A program made the position numbers and the translations under genes. The notes beneath the pieces were generated by a model. That model saw only the letters and a list, made by a program, of their open reading frames with translations. It was not told the origin of the DNA and did no database searches. 64,000 nucleotides of DNA from Microbacterium oleivorans. Lineage in GTDB: Bacteria > Actinomycetota > Actinomycetes > Actinomycetales > Microbacteriaceae. The stretch spans positions 806,001-870,000 of the forward strand of contig NZ_JAMBOV010000001.1 in the NCBI RefSeq assembly GCF_023715745.1. Reading direction: 5' to 3'. Positions 50,537 to 60,134 of this stretch are shown here, in pieces; position 1 is the first letter of the stretch; the number at the start of each line of letters is the position of its first letter.

Positions 50537-51784
50537 TCAGGCGTCGCCGAGGGTGAGATCCTCTGCCGTCGCCCGCTCGCTCAGTCGCGCGGTGTGGTCC
50601 GCGCGGCCGATGAGGCGGCGCAGCGCGAACAGGAGGGCGGCGCCGATCGCGGCCGAGATCGCGGCAGCGGCGTAGGGCGCTCCGACGCCGAAGACCGCCA
50701 GCGCGGTACCCACGGGGGCCCCGATGGCGCCGCCGAAGAAGCGGAAGCCCGAGTACGCCGAGCTGGCGACGGCGCGCGGCAGGGTGGTCGCCTCCATAGC
50801 CGCCTCCGTCAAGATGGTGTTCACCGCCCCGATCTCGATGCCCAGCAGCACGACGCAGACGATCAGCAGCGGCCGGGACCCCGCGCTGAGTGCGGCGAGC
50901 ACGTGCGTCACGGCGAATGCGACGAGGAACCAGAACAGCACCGAGACGACCGAGAAGCGCCGTGTCAGCTGGGGAGCGATCACGACGCCCGCGATCGCGA
51001 GCCCGACGCCGAAGCCCATCATGACCAGGCCGATGCCGATCGCCGGCAGCTCCAGGGCGTAAGGCGTGTACGAGAGGGTCACGAAGAAGCCCGCGTTGTA
51101 GAGGAAGGCGACGACGCTGATGGCCAGCAGGCCGCGGTCCGCGAACGCGCGGAAGGGCGCGCTCACCGTGCTGCGCTGTGCGGCGTGGCCGGGGTCGCGC
51201 ACGAGGGACAGCAGGGCGACGACGCCGACCGCCAGGAGGGAGGCGGTCCCCCAGAACGCCGCGAACCAGCCGATCTCGCCGAGCAGTCCGCCCAGGAGGG
51301 GGCCGGCGGCCAGGCCGATGCCGAGAGCGGCCTCGTAGAAGATGACGGCGTGCTCGCTGCGGCCGCCCGAGGCGGAGACGATCGACGCCAGCGCGGTCGA
51401 CAGGAACAGCGCGTTGCCGAGCCCCCACACGGCGCGGAAGGCGATGAGCGCGCCGATGCTCGGCGAGAGGGCGCAGCCGACGGCCGCCAGCGCGATGACG
51501 CTCAGCCCGAGGATCATGACGGCACGGGTGCCGATGCGGGTCGACAGCCAGCTCGTGAAGAACATCGCCGAGGCGGTCACGGCGAGGTAGCTCGTGAACA
51601 GGAACGATGTCTCGACGGGGGCGGCGTGGAGCTGTGCGGCGACGGTCGGGAGGATCGGACCGACGAGGCCGATGCCCATGAAGGCGATCATCGCGGCGAA
51701 GGCGATCGCCCACACCGCGGGCGGCTGGGAGAGCAGGCGAGGTGCGGGTGCGACGGGGCGGGTTCCGGTGTCGACAGCGGTCAT
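50537..51784 (-). CDS. MFS transporter divergent from a MarR regulator
   Basis: The 415-residue protein has about 12 hydrophobic segments. The loop 2-3 motif is changed to SWLSTRIGTRAVMILG, and LGIGLAAGPLLGGLLG serves as a motif-C-like exporter signature. TACAAT (51792-51797) lies 7 nt before the ATG with no ribosome site. With the divergent MarR gene this is a typical drug or phenolic-compound efflux pair, likely repressed by MarR. Substrate unknown. Confidence 0.9.
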   Translation of the reverse strand: MTAVDTGTRPVAPAPRLLSQPPAVWAIAFAAMIAFMGIGLVGPILPTVAAQLHAAPVETSFLFTSYLAVTASAMFFTSWLSTRIGTRAVMILGLSVIALAAVGCALSPSIGALIAFRAVWGLGNALFLSTALASIVSASGGRSEHAVIFYEAALGIGLAAGPLLGGLLGEIGWFAAFWGTASLLAVGVVALLSLVRDPGHAAQRSTVSAPFRAFADRGLLAISVVAFLYNAGFFVTLSYTPYALELPAIGIGLVMMGFGVGLAIAGVVIAPQLTRRFSVVSVLFWFLVAFAVTHVLAALSAGSRPLLIVCVVLLGIEIGAVNTILTEAAMEATTLPRAVASSAYSGFRFFGGAIGAPVGTALAVFGVGAPYAAAAISAAIGAALLFALRRLIGRADHTARLSERATAEDLTLGDA

Positions 51785-51791
51785 TCGTCCA

Positions 51792-51842
51792 ATTGTACAC
51801 CGATAATTCACCGGTAAACTAAATCGGATGCATCGCTACAGT
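51792..51842. promoter_or_regulatory. Divergent MarR/MFS control region
   Basis: The region is notably A+T-rich for this genome. It contains TACAAT toward the MFS gene, TAAACT (51815-51820) and TACAGT (51837-51842) toward marR, and a 9-bp direct repeat CACCGATAA/CACCGGTAA (51798-51806, 51809-51817) with one mismatch. The repeats are 11 bp apart, one helical turn, and lie between the promoters, a natural place for MarR binding. Confidence 0.55.
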
Positions 51843-51848
51843 GGAGCT

Positions 51849-52346
51849 GTGACCGAGCGCGCCGACTTCATCGATCGGATCCGCGCCGCCTGGGCGGCGG
51901 AGATGCCCACCATGGACACGTCGCCCGTCGACGTCTGGGGAAGGCTGAACCGCGCCTCCGTGCTGGCGACGGCGCAGATCGAACGGCTGCTCACCGACAG
52001 CGGTGTCACCCGCTCCGAGTTCGACGTCCTCTGCGCCCTGGCACGCACCGGACGCCCGCTGCGTGCCAGCGAGGTGACCGCCGAGACGATGCTGAGCGGC
52101 GCGGCGACGACCAAACTCACGACGCGCCTCGAGTCCGCGGGGCTCCTGCGCCGCGAGCGGTCGGACCGCGACGGACGCGCGGTGCAGCTCTCGCTGACGG
52201 ATGCCGGTCGTGCCCTCGTCGAGCGCGAGATGCCGCGCGCGCTCGCCCACGACGAGCGGCTCCTCGACGGGCTCAGCGCCGCCGAGCGGCAGACCCTCGC
52301 AGAGCTCCTCGCGCGGCTGCTCGCGAACGCGCAGCGCGAGGCCTGA
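51849..52346 (+). CDS. MarR family transcriptional regulator
   Basis: The 165-residue regulator has a winged helix with LTDSGVTRSEFDVLCALARTG, a recognition helix in LSGAATTKLTTRLESAGLL and the wing RERSDRDGRAVQLSLTDAG. GTG 51849 is preferred because TACAGT lies exactly 6 nt upstream. An in-frame ATG at 51828 with TAAACT 7 nt upstream would add seven residues. It is expected to repress the divergent MFS gene and itself. Confidence 0.93.
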   Translation: MTERADFIDRIRAAWAAEMPTMDTSPVDVWGRLNRASVLATAQIERLLTDSGVTRSEFDVLCALARTGRPLRASEVTAETMLSGAATTKLTTRLESAGLLRRERSDRDGRAVQLSLTDAGRALVEREMPRALAHDERLLDGLSAAERQTLAELLARLLANAQREA

Positions 52347-52352
52347 GCCCGG

Positions 52353-53024
52353 TCAGCGGTCCAGCGACGCGAAGCGCTCGATGTCGGAGTTCGTGCCCGA
52401 CACGATGATGAGGTCGTGGTTGGTCACGACGGTCGTCGCCTCGGCGTAGCGGAACGGCTTGCCGGGGCTCTTCACCCCGACGACGGTCACGTTGTACTTC
52501 GACCGGACACCCGACTCGTTGAGCCCGACACCGCGGATGAACCGCGGCGGGTACATCTTGGCGAGGACGAAGTCGTCGTCGAAGCGGATGAAGTCCAGCA
52601 TCCGCCCGCTGACGAGGTGCGCCACGCGCTCGCCGGCCTCGCGCTCGGGGTAGATGACGTGGTTGGCGCCGACGCGAGCGAGGATCTTGCCGTGCGACTG
52701 CGAGACCGCCTTCGCCCAGATCTGCGGGACCTTGAGATCGACGAGGTTGGCGGTGATGAGGACGGATGCCTCGATCGAGGAGCCGACGGCGACGACGGCG
52801 ACCTGGAAGTCCTGCGCACCGATCTGCTTCAGGGCCTCGATGTTGCGCGCGTCCGCCTGCACGGCGTGGGTGACGCGCTCGGACCACTTCTGCACGAGAT
52901 CCAGGTTGTCGTCGATCGCGAGGACATCCCGGTCCAGGCGGTCGAGTTCGCCCGCGCACGCGGCGCCGAAGCGACCGAGTCCGATGACGAGGACGGGCGA
53001 ATCGCTGCGCAACTGCTCAACCAA
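52353..53024 (-). CDS. Potassium uptake regulatory subunit (TrkA/KtrA, RCK)
   Basis: The 223-residue cytoplasmic RCK protein has the NAD(H)/ATP-binding Rossmann motif VLVIGLGRFGAA (about residues 10-21), an acidic strand end in LAIDDN, and a C-terminal TrkA_C domain. I place the start at TTG 53024, before VEQLRSDSPVL, because a GAAAGG ribosome site lies at the right distance and no ATG or GTG fits except one deep inside the upstream gene. It then overlaps the transporter stop by 8 bp. Confidence 0.88.
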   Translation of the reverse strand: MVEQLRSDSPVLVIGLGRFGAACAGELDRLDRDVLAIDDNLDLVQKWSERVTHAVQADARNIEALKQIGAQDFQVAVVAVGSSIEASVLITANLVDLKVPQIWAKAVSQSHGKILARVGANHVIYPEREAGERVAHLVSGRMLDFIRFDDDFVLAKMYPPRFIRGVGLNESGVRSKYNVTVVGVKSPGKPFRYAEATTVVTNHDLIIVSGTNSDIERFASLDR

Positions 53025-54459
53025 CGATGGGCCTTTCCACGGGCAGCGCATAATGCTGCGTTCGGCTGGTCGCGGCCACCGCCGCGGCGAGTGTCACTGT
53101 ACCAACGCGGCCCATGAACATCGTGAGGGCCATGACGAAGACGGCGGGGTCGGGCAGCTCCTGCGTGAGTCCCGTCGACAGGCCCACGGTCGCGAAGCCC
53201 GACACGACGTCGAAGAGCACCTCGTCGAGGGGCGCCTTCGTGAGATGCGCGATGGTGATCGTCGACAGCGCGACGATCGTCGCGCCCCACGCGACGACCG
53301 ACAGGGCGACGCGCTGCACGTCGCTCGGGATACGGCGGCCGAACGCCGACACGCTGGGGCGGCCCTTCGCCTCCGACCACACCGCGAGGGCGAGCACAGC
53401 CAGGGTGGTGACCTTGATCCCTCCCGCGGTGGAGGCGGACCCGCCGCCGACGAACATGAGCATCGAACCCACGACGATGGAGGACTCGTGCAGTTCGCCG
53501 ATGTCGATGACCGAGAAGCCGCCGGAGCGGGTCATCGCCGACAGGAACAGGGCCTGGAACGTCGTGTCCCACGCATCCATCGTCCCGAAGGTCTTGGGGT
53601 TGCCGTACTCCAGGATCACGAACGCGATCGCGCCGGCGAAGAACAGCACGATGGTCGTGATCAGGGTCAGCTTGACGTGGATCGACCAGCGGCGGACGTG
53701 CCAGTGGTGCTTCCAGAGGGCGTAGATGACGGGGAATCCGATGGAGCCGAGGAACACGCCTGCCATGAGGACGGTGAGGAGCAGGTAGTTCTGCGCGAAC
53801 GGCGTCAGCCCTTCGGCGTTCGGGGCGAACCCCGTGTTCGTGAAGGCCATGGCCGCGTAGTACGGCGCCTCCCAGAGCGCCGTCAGCGGGTCGATGCCGC
53901 TGGCCAGCAGCATCGGGTAGAGAAGCACGGCGAGCGCGGCCTCGATCACGAGCGTCGACAGCGCGACGGTCGCCAGCAGCTGGCCCACCTCGCCGAGGCG
54001 GACGGCCTGGCCCTCGTTCACGGGGCCGCCGTGGGCCCGCATGGGGTTGCTGTCGCCGGCTGCGAGCAGCTTGGCCCGCAGGCCCAGGCGCTTGGAGATG
54101 ACCAGGCCCAGGATCGAGGCGAGCGTGAGGACGCCGAGAGCGCCGACGTTGACGCCAATGAAGACGACGACGTGCCCGAGCGGCGACCAGTGGGTCGCCA
54201 TATCGACGGTGGCGAGGCCGGTCACGCAGATGGTGGACACGGCCGTGAACAGCGCGTCGGGGAGCGGCGTCACGCGGCCGTCCGAGGCCATCACCGGCAG
54301 CGAGAAGATCGCGGTGAACAACAGGATGAGGGCCGAGAAGATGAGGACGGCGAATCGCGACGGTGACGCTGTGGCCAGGTCGCGCATCGCGGAGAACACC
54401 CGTCGATGCCACGCCGGTCCGCGCCGGGGCGCGCGCTCGTCGACGGCAAGGCCCGTCAT
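53017..54459 (-). CDS. Potassium transporter TrkH/KtrB family
   Basis: The 480-residue channel-like transporter has about ten hydrophobic segments and four pore loops with selectivity glycines: TAVSTICVTGLATVD, AAMAFTNTGFAPN, SAMTRSGGFSVID and DVVSGFATVGLSTGL. It conducts K+ with the RCK subunit encoded next. The ribosome site GAAAGGGG (54465-54472) lies 5 nt before the ATG, and TACCAT (54490-54495) is a likely -10. Confidence 0.94.
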   Translation of the reverse strand: MTGLAVDERAPRRGPAWHRRVFSAMRDLATASPSRFAVLIFSALILLFTAIFSLPVMASDGRVTPLPDALFTAVSTICVTGLATVDMATHWSPLGHVVVFIGVNVGALGVLTLASILGLVISKRLGLRAKLLAAGDSNPMRAHGGPVNEGQAVRLGEVGQLLATVALSTLVIEAALAVLLYPMLLASGIDPLTALWEAPYYAAMAFTNTGFAPNAEGLTPFAQNYLLLTVLMAGVFLGSIGFPVIYALWKHHWHVRRWSIHVKLTLITTIVLFFAGAIAFVILEYGNPKTFGTMDAWDTTFQALFLSAMTRSGGFSVIDIGELHESSIVVGSMLMFVGGGSASTAGGIKVTTLAVLALAVWSEAKGRPSVSAFGRRIPSDVQRVALSVVAWGATIVALSTITIAHLTKAPLDEVLFDVVSGFATVGLSTGLTQELPDPAVFVMALTMFMGRVGTVTLAAAVAATSRTQHYALPVERPIVG

Positions 54460-54526
54460 TCGCGCCCCTTTCTCATTCGGATCGATGTCATGGTACTCCC
54501 GCGCACGGGCGGGCTAACCTAATGCC

Positions 54527-54931
54527 ATGGCGGACATCTTCGACGTGATCGCCGACGGCACCCGTCGGGACATCCTCCAGCTGCTGCGCGAGCGAGGGGC
54601 GTCGGGGGAGAAGGGGACGAGCGTCTCGCAGATCGTCTCCGCCCTGGGCGTGAGCCAGCCGACGGTCTCCAAGCATCTGAAGGTGCTGCGAGAGGCATCC
54701 CTCGTCTCCGTCCGGGAGGAGGGCCAGCACCGGTACTACAGCCTGTCTCCGGCACCTCTGGATGTCGTGGACGACTGGCTGTTCCCGTTCTTCGCGGTGG
54801 ACGACGACGACCTGCCGTCGGCGCCCGCGCTGCCGGACGGCGCGGCGCATGCCGCCGAGGTCGTGGGTCGCGCAGCGGCATCGGCGAAGCATGCCGTGGC
54901 GAGCGTGTTCCACAAGCTGCCGGGCCGGTGA
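54527..54931 (+). CDS. ArsR-family winged-helix regulator
   Basis: The 134-residue protein has an ArsR/SmtB-like winged helix: DVIADGTRRDILQLLRERG, SVSQIVSALGVSQPTVSKHL (recognition helix) and HRYYSLSPAPL. An Asp/Pro- and Ala-rich tail follows. No metal-binding cysteine is present, so it is not a typical metal sensor. TAACCT (54515-54520) is exactly 6 nt before the ATG, so the gene is probably leaderless. Confidence 0.9.
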   Translation: MADIFDVIADGTRRDILQLLRERGASGEKGTSVSQIVSALGVSQPTVSKHLKVLREASLVSVREEGQHRYYSLSPAPLDVVDDWLFPFFAVDDDDLPSAPALPDGAAHAAEVVGRAAASAKHAVASVFHKLPGR

Positions 54932-54960
54932 CCGGCGCTCTGCCACACGAGTCACACCGG

Positions 54961-54990
54961 TTTACACACGTCCCAGCCACCCCCTAATGT
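54961..54990 (+). promoter_or_regulatory. Promoter of the BldC-like gene
   Basis: TTTACA (54961-54966) and TAATGT (54985-54990) are 18 bp apart. Transcription from about 54997 would give a leader of roughly 35 nt containing an AAGGGGA ribosome site before the ATG at 55032. Confidence 0.55.
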
Positions 54991-55031
54991 GGAGGAATTC
55001 ACGGGGGTTGAAAACCATAAAGGGGACACCA

Positions 55032-55223
55032 ATGTCGGACATCTCGGATGTGCGCTTTCTCACGGTCGCGGAGGTCGCGGATCTCATGCGCGTCTCGAAG
55101 ATGACCGTCTACCGCCTCGTGCACTCCGGCGAGCTTCCCGCCGTGCGCTTCGGCCGCAGCTATCGCGTCCCCGAGACGGCCGTCACCGCAGCACTGCAAC
55201 GTCCCATCGCCGACGTCGGCTAG
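55032..55223 (+). CDS. BldC/excisionase-type small DNA-binding protein
   Basis: The 63-residue protein is essentially one MerR-like winged helix: FLTVAEVADLMRVSKMTVYRL, then HSGELPAVRFGRSYRVPETAV. Unlike many window genes it has a strong ribosome site (AAGGGGA, 5-6 nt). Next to it lies the gene for bS22, an order also found in mycobacteria (Rv0500A-Rv0500B, after proC). The role is probably developmental or growth-linked transcription control by analogy with BldC. The TAG stop codon forms the first half of the next -10 hexamer. Confidence 0.88.
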   Translation: MSDISDVRFLTVAEVADLMRVSKMTVYRLVHSGELPAVRFGRSYRVPETAVTAALQRPIADVG

Positions 55224-55226
55224 ACT
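55221..55226 (+). promoter_or_regulatory. -10 hexamer for the bS22 gene overlapping the previous stop codon
   Basis: TAGACT begins with the TAG stop of the BldC-like gene. Transcription from about 55233 would give a leader of about 70 nt with a TGAGG ribosome site (55294-55298) before the GTG at 55305. Confidence 0.5.
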
Positions 55227-55304
55227 GATCCGAGGCATTTTTCCGTCTTGCCGTTCCCGGACGCCGACACCGCGCGTCCAGACCCCGACTTAGTGAGGTT
55301 TACC

Positions 55305-55403
55305 GTGGGTTCAGTCATCAAGAAGCGCCGCAAGCGCATGGCGAAGAAGAAGCACCGCAAGCTGCTTCGCAAGACTCGCCACCAGCGCCGCAACAAGAAG
55401 TAA
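55305..55403 (+). CDS. Small ribosomal subunit protein bS22 (AURKAIP1/COX24-like, 32 residues)
   Basis: The reading frame GTG-GGT-TCA... encodes a 32-residue, extremely basic peptide, starting MGSVIKKRRKRMAKKK and ending HQRRNKK. It matches the mycobacterial 30S protein bS22 of 33 residues, discovered by cryo-EM and often missed by annotation. A TGAGG ribosome site lies 6 nt upstream. It is followed by a clear terminator, so it ends its own transcript. Confidence 0.92.
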   Translation: MGSVIKKRRKRMAKKKHRKLLRKTRHQRRNKK

Positions 55404-55417
55404 GCGGCATCGCACAC

Positions 55418-55455
55418 AAGCGCCCCCGTCCGGTCCGCCGGTCGTCGGGGCGCTT
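55418..55455 (+). terminator. Terminator after the bS22 gene
   Basis: Perfect 9-nt arms AAGCGCCCC and GGGGCGCTT (55418-55426, 55447-55455) surround a 20-nt loop that can pair further (CCGG...CCGG). It is 14 nt after the stop codon. The distal side reads TTCGTGTTG, a modest T-rich tail. Confidence 0.75.
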
Positions 55456-55499
55456 CGTGTTGCGTCCGCGACGTGGATGAGCGGGAGAGAATGGATGCC

Positions 55500-55757
55500 G
55501 TGACCGCACTCACCCTCATCTCCAAACCGGACTGCCACCTCTGCGACGTCGCGCGCGAGATCGTCGACACGGTGGTGGCGGACCTGCCCGAGGGGCGGGT
55601 CGACGTCGAGGAGCTCTCGATCGCGGACGATCCGGCGCTCTACGCGACGTGGTGGGAGAAGATCCCGGTCGTCCTCATCGACGGCGAGGTGCACGCGCAC
55701 TGGCGTCTGTCCGCCGATCGCCTGCGCTCCGCGCTGACCCGGAAGGAATCCGCATGA
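55500..55757 (+). CDS. Glutaredoxin-like (DUF836) thioredoxin-fold protein
   Basis: The 85-residue protein has the redox motif CHLC (C12, C15) in SKPDCHLCDVA, followed by WEKIPVVLIDGEVH with the cis-proline position in KIPV. Start choice: GTG 55500 has GAGAAT 7 nt upstream (leaderless style); ATG 55491, three codons earlier, has GGGAG too close. It overlaps the next gene by 4 bp. Confidence 0.88.
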   Translation: MTALTLISKPDCHLCDVAREIVDTVVADLPEGRVDVEELSIADDPALYATWWEKIPVVLIDGEVHAHWRLSADRLRSALTRKESA

Positions 55758-56053
55758 TCCGTCACGTCGTGGTCTGGAAGATGGCCGCCGAGGACGCGCA
55801 TACGCGCGCCGAGCACGCCGCCGAGGTGGTGCGGCTCCTGCGCGGTCTCGAGACCGCGGTGCCGGTGATCCGATCGCTGAGCGTCGGGACCAACGTCGCG
55901 GTCCCCGAAGCGAACGCCGACGTGTCGCTGGTCATGGACGTCGACGACCTCGACGCGCTCGAGGCCTACCAGATGCACCCCGCCCACCAGGAGGTCGCGG
56001 CATACATCCGCAGCGTCACCGGCGGCCGGATGGCCGTCGACTTCGAGGTCTGA
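55754..56053 (+). CDS. Dabb (stress-responsive A/B barrel) protein
   Basis: The 99-residue dimeric-barrel protein begins MIRHVVVWKM and has the conserved GTNVAVPEANADVSLVMD and YQMHPAHQEV blocks of the Dabb family. Enzymatic function is usually unknown. Its ATG overlaps the glutaredoxin-like stop (ATGA), so the two are coupled. It converges on an ABC ATPase gene with a 7-bp gap. Confidence 0.9.
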   Translation: MIRHVVVWKMAAEDAHTRAEHAAEVVRLLRGLETAVPVIRSLSVGTNVAVPEANADVSLVMDVDDLDALEAYQMHPAHQEVAAYIRSVTGGRMAVDFEV

Positions 56054-56060
56054 CCGGCGC

Positions 56061-57163
<1,103 letters not shown>

Positions 57164-57167
<4 letters not shown>

Positions 57168-57967
57168 GAGGTCTTCCTTCCGGTGCCGACGCGTCCCGCG
57201 CGGCCGATGACGAGGAGCAGGACGAACGCGAAGGCCAGCGCCAGCAGGGTGAAGATCGCCGAGGCCCAGGCATCCTGCTTGTTGATGACGACGAGGCCCG
57301 TCTGCAGCACCTGACGGTTCAGGAGCGACGCGATGGTGAACTCGCCGAGGACGACGGCGACCGAGATGAGGGATGCCGCGAGCAGCCCCTGACGAAGGTT
57401 CGGCGCGACCACGCGCAGCAGCACGCTGGCCCACCCCGCGCCGAGGGTGCGGGCCGCTTCGGTCAGCGTCGCGAGGTCGACCGCGTCGATCGCCGCCTGG
57501 ATGGAGCGGTAGGCGAAGGGCAGGACGAGCACGCCGTAGGCGAAGGCGAGGGTCCACGCGCCGGTTCCGACGGTGCGGCCGATCTGCAGGTAGATGGGGG
57601 CGAGGCCCACGACGAGGACGATCGCGGGGATCGTGATGGGCAGCAGCGCGAGGAACTCGAAGGCGCGGCGCAGCCGGGGGAACCGGAGATTCACCAGGAC
57701 CATCGTGGGCGCGAAGACGAACAGGACGATCGCCACCGTCACCAGCGCGAGGATGAGCGAGTTGACCAGGCCTGTCCACACGGGGCGATACTTCGCCGAC
57801 AGTGCCGGGTCGAACAGTGCCGCCCAGCGCTCGAGGGTGAGGGATCCGTCGGGGGCGGTGAGCGTGAACAGTGCCGTGGCCAGGAAGGGGACGGCGAAGA
57901 CCACACCGATGAGGAGCCCGATCGTCCAGCGCGTCGCCGCTGAGGGGGCGAGCGATGCGGGGCTCAC
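57164..57967 (-). CDS. ABC transporter permease, second subunit
   Basis: A 267-residue BPD_transp_1 permease with about six membrane segments. The EAA loop LTEAARTLGAGWASVLLRVV is well conserved and ends in ...PNLRQGLLAASLI. GTG 57967 overlaps the first permease by 4 bp and the stop overlaps the ATPase start by 4 bp. Confidence 0.92.
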
Positions 57968-58908
57968 GACTGCCACCGGGCGGCACGCCGCTGGATGAGG
58001 GCATACGCGACCATCACGACGGCGACGACGACGATCATCCCGAGCGCGAGCGCACCGGCGAGGTTCTCGCGGCCGAGGACGGTCTCGCTCGTGAGGGCGG
58101 TGCGGATCTGCAGGGGCACGATCTGGGATCCCTGGCTGGCGAGCGCGGCCGCCGTCGCGTAGGAGGAGAAGGCGTTGGCGAACAGCAGCAGGAAGCTCGC
58201 GAGGAACGAGGGGGCGAGCACCGGCATCCCGATCTGCGGCCAGAAGCCACGCACCGTCCCGCCGAGCGTCAGGTGCGCCTCGAGCCACTGAGGCTTGAGG
58301 GCCGACAGCGCCGGCATGAAGGTGATGACCATGAGCGGCACCTGGAAGATGACGTAGGCGGGGATGAGTCCCGGCAGCGCGTAGATCCAGGCGCCGCCGG
58401 CGAAGATCTGCACGTCGAGCAGATCGCCGAGCAGACGCGTCACGACCCCCTGCGTCCCGATGGTCGCGATGAGGACGAAAGCGAGCATCACACCGCCGAA
58501 CTGCGCGAGAACCCCGGATGCCGCATCGACCGTCGTGCGGACGATGCCGGTCTCGGGAAGGCCGAGCATCGCGACGCAGACGAGGGCCCCCAGCACCGCG
58601 CCGATCGCGGCGGTCAGCAGAGAGACCCCGGTGGAGTTCGCGAAGGTGGTGAGGACGACCGGATCGACGAGCGCTGCGATGTTCTCACCCGTGAGGGCTC
58701 CCGACCCGTCGACGAACCCGGTCGCGAGAGCGAGGACGGTGGGCAGGACGAGGAACAGGGCCAGGTAACCGGCGAAAGGCGCGAGCCCGAGCCACGACCA
58801 ATCGATGCGGCGCCCCCCGCGGGGGGCCGGAGCATGCCGCTCCGACCCCCCGGGCGCGCCGAGCGGGGTGCCCGTCGCCGGGCTCCCCACCGGTGCCGTC
58901 GTCGTCAC
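57964..58908 (-). CDS. ABC transporter permease, first subunit
   Basis: A 314-residue BPD_transp_1 permease with about six or seven membrane segments after a Gly/Pro/Arg-rich N-terminal extension of about 40 residues. The EAA-equivalent loop reads EAHLTLGGTVRGFWPQIGMPVL. GTG 58908 overlaps the binding-protein stop (GTGA). The N-terminal codons contain a strong stem-loop. The low-complexity extension may be shaped by that RNA structure. Confidence 0.9.
   Translation of the reverse strand: MTTTAPVGSPATGTPLGAPGGSERHAPAPRGGRRIDWSWLGLAPFAGYLALFLVLPTVLALATGFVDGSGALTGENIAALVDPVVLTTFANSTGVSLLTAAIGAVLGALVCVAMLGLPETGIVRTTVDAASGVLAQFGGVMLAFVLIATIGTQGVVTRLLGDLLDVQIFAGGAWIYALPGLIPAYVIFQVPLMVITFMPALSALKPQWLEAHLTLGGTVRGFWPQIGMPVLAPSFLASFLLLFANAFSSYATAAALASQGSQIVPLQIRTALTSETVLGRENLAGALALGMIVVVAVVMVAYALIQRRAARWQS
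58821..58851 (-). terminator. Strong stem-loop early in the permease gene, after the binding-protein gene
   Basis: The 13-nt arms 58821-58833 and 58839-58851 form 12 pairs with one C-A mismatch around a 5-nt loop. On the minus strand it begins 54 nt after the binding-protein stop codon. A stem of this strength inside coding sequence should affect processing or elongation. Confidence 0.6.
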
Positions 58909-60041
58909 TGGACCGCGGCGGCCCAGTTCGCGCCGAGCAGCTCGCCCGCGGCGGTCGACTGCGCCTCGGTGGGCACCACCGTCTCGGCCGGAGCCTCGGG
59001 GAGCGCCGCCGCGAGGTCGGCGTCGATCGTGCCGGCCTCGGTCATCGCCTCCATGCGGACGGGCCGAGCCCCGCCCTTCAGCCACAGGTTCTGCACCTCG
59101 TCGCTGTACAGGAACTCCTGCCAGAGCCGCGCCGCGGCCGGGTTCGGCGCGTCGACGTTGATGGCCTGGTTGTAGTACCCGGCGTAGCCGACGCCGTCGA
59201 AGACGACCGTCTCCCAGGTGGGCACGTCCGCCTTGTGGGCCGCGTTGAGGTAGTCCCAGTCGAAGACGACGGGGGTCTCCCCGCTCGCGACCGTCGCGCT
59301 CGTGACGTCGAGCTTGAGCATGTTGCCGGCCTTGTTCAGCTCGCTGAAGAAGTCGACGCCGGGCTGGAAGTTGTCGAGCGTCCCGCCCGACTGCACGGCG
59401 GCCAGTCCGACGGCGGCGAAGGCGGCGCCCGCCTGGGTCGGGTCGCCGTTGATGGCGACCGAACCGCGGAACTCGTCGCCGAGCAGATCGTCCAGCTCGG
59501 CGGGCGCGTCGAACTTCGCAGAGTCGTAGCCGACGGACATGTAGCCGCCGTAGTCGCCCACGAACAGGCCCGTCGGCTCCTTCAGCGCCTCGGGGATCTC
59601 GTCCCAGGTCTGCACCTTGTAGGCGGCGAAACGGTCGGTGTTCTGCAGGGCGACGGTGAGACCGAGGTCGAAGACATCGGGGGCGGTGTCGAGGCCCTCG
59701 TTCGTCTCGGCGGCGGTGATCTCCTCGGCGCTCGAGATGTCGGGCGACTGCTCGTTGATCGTGATCTCGGGGTAGCGCTCGGCGAACAGGTCGAGGATCT
59801 CGCCGTAGTTGGCCCAGTCGCGGGGGAGCGCGATGACGTTGAGGTTGCCCTCGGCCTTGGCGGCGGCCTCGAGGTCGGCGAACGAGCCGAAGTCGGCGAC
59901 GCTCGTCGCGGTGGCCGCCGCGGGGCCCTCGCCGGCGGCGTTCTCGGCGTCGGGGCTGCCTGCGCAGGCCGCCAGCGACAAGGCGGCGATGGTGGTGAGG
60001 CCGACAGCGACGGACGCGCGGCGCGGGAACAGACGGGACAT
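58905..60041 (-). CDS. ABC transporter substrate-binding lipoprotein (iron/thiamine/polyamine type)
   Basis: The 378-residue exported lipoprotein has lipobox LAAC (Cys near residue 26), then an SBP_bac_1/6-like domain starting SFADLEAAAKAEGNLNVIALP, typical of AfuA/PotD-type binders. The C-terminal WQEFLYSDEVQNLWLKGG is a frequent family block. A GAGAGGAA ribosome site precedes the ATG. Ligand unresolved. Confidence 0.9.
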   Translation of the reverse strand: MSRLFPRRASVAVGLTTIAALSLAACAGSPDAENAAGEGPAAATATSVADFGSFADLEAAAKAEGNLNVIALPRDWANYGEILDLFAERYPEITINEQSPDISSAEEITAAETNEGLDTAPDVFDLGLTVALQNTDRFAAYKVQTWDEIPEALKEPTGLFVGDYGGYMSVGYDSAKFDAPAELDDLLGDEFRGSVAINGDPTQAGAAFAAVGLAAVQSGGTLDNFQPGVDFFSELNKAGNMLKLDVTSATVASGETPVVFDWDYLNAAHKADVPTWETVVFDGVGYAGYYNQAINVDAPNPAAARLWQEFLYSDEVQNLWLKGGARPVRMEAMTEAGTIDADLAAALPEAPAETVVPTEAQSTAAGELLGANWAAAVQ

Positions 60042-60134
60042 GCGATTCCTCTCGGGTGGTCCTGCGCGTGCGGACGAGCGCTGCATGCAGGGGGGACGAG
60101 GGGAAGCTACGACCGCCGGATGGACCGCCGGCCC

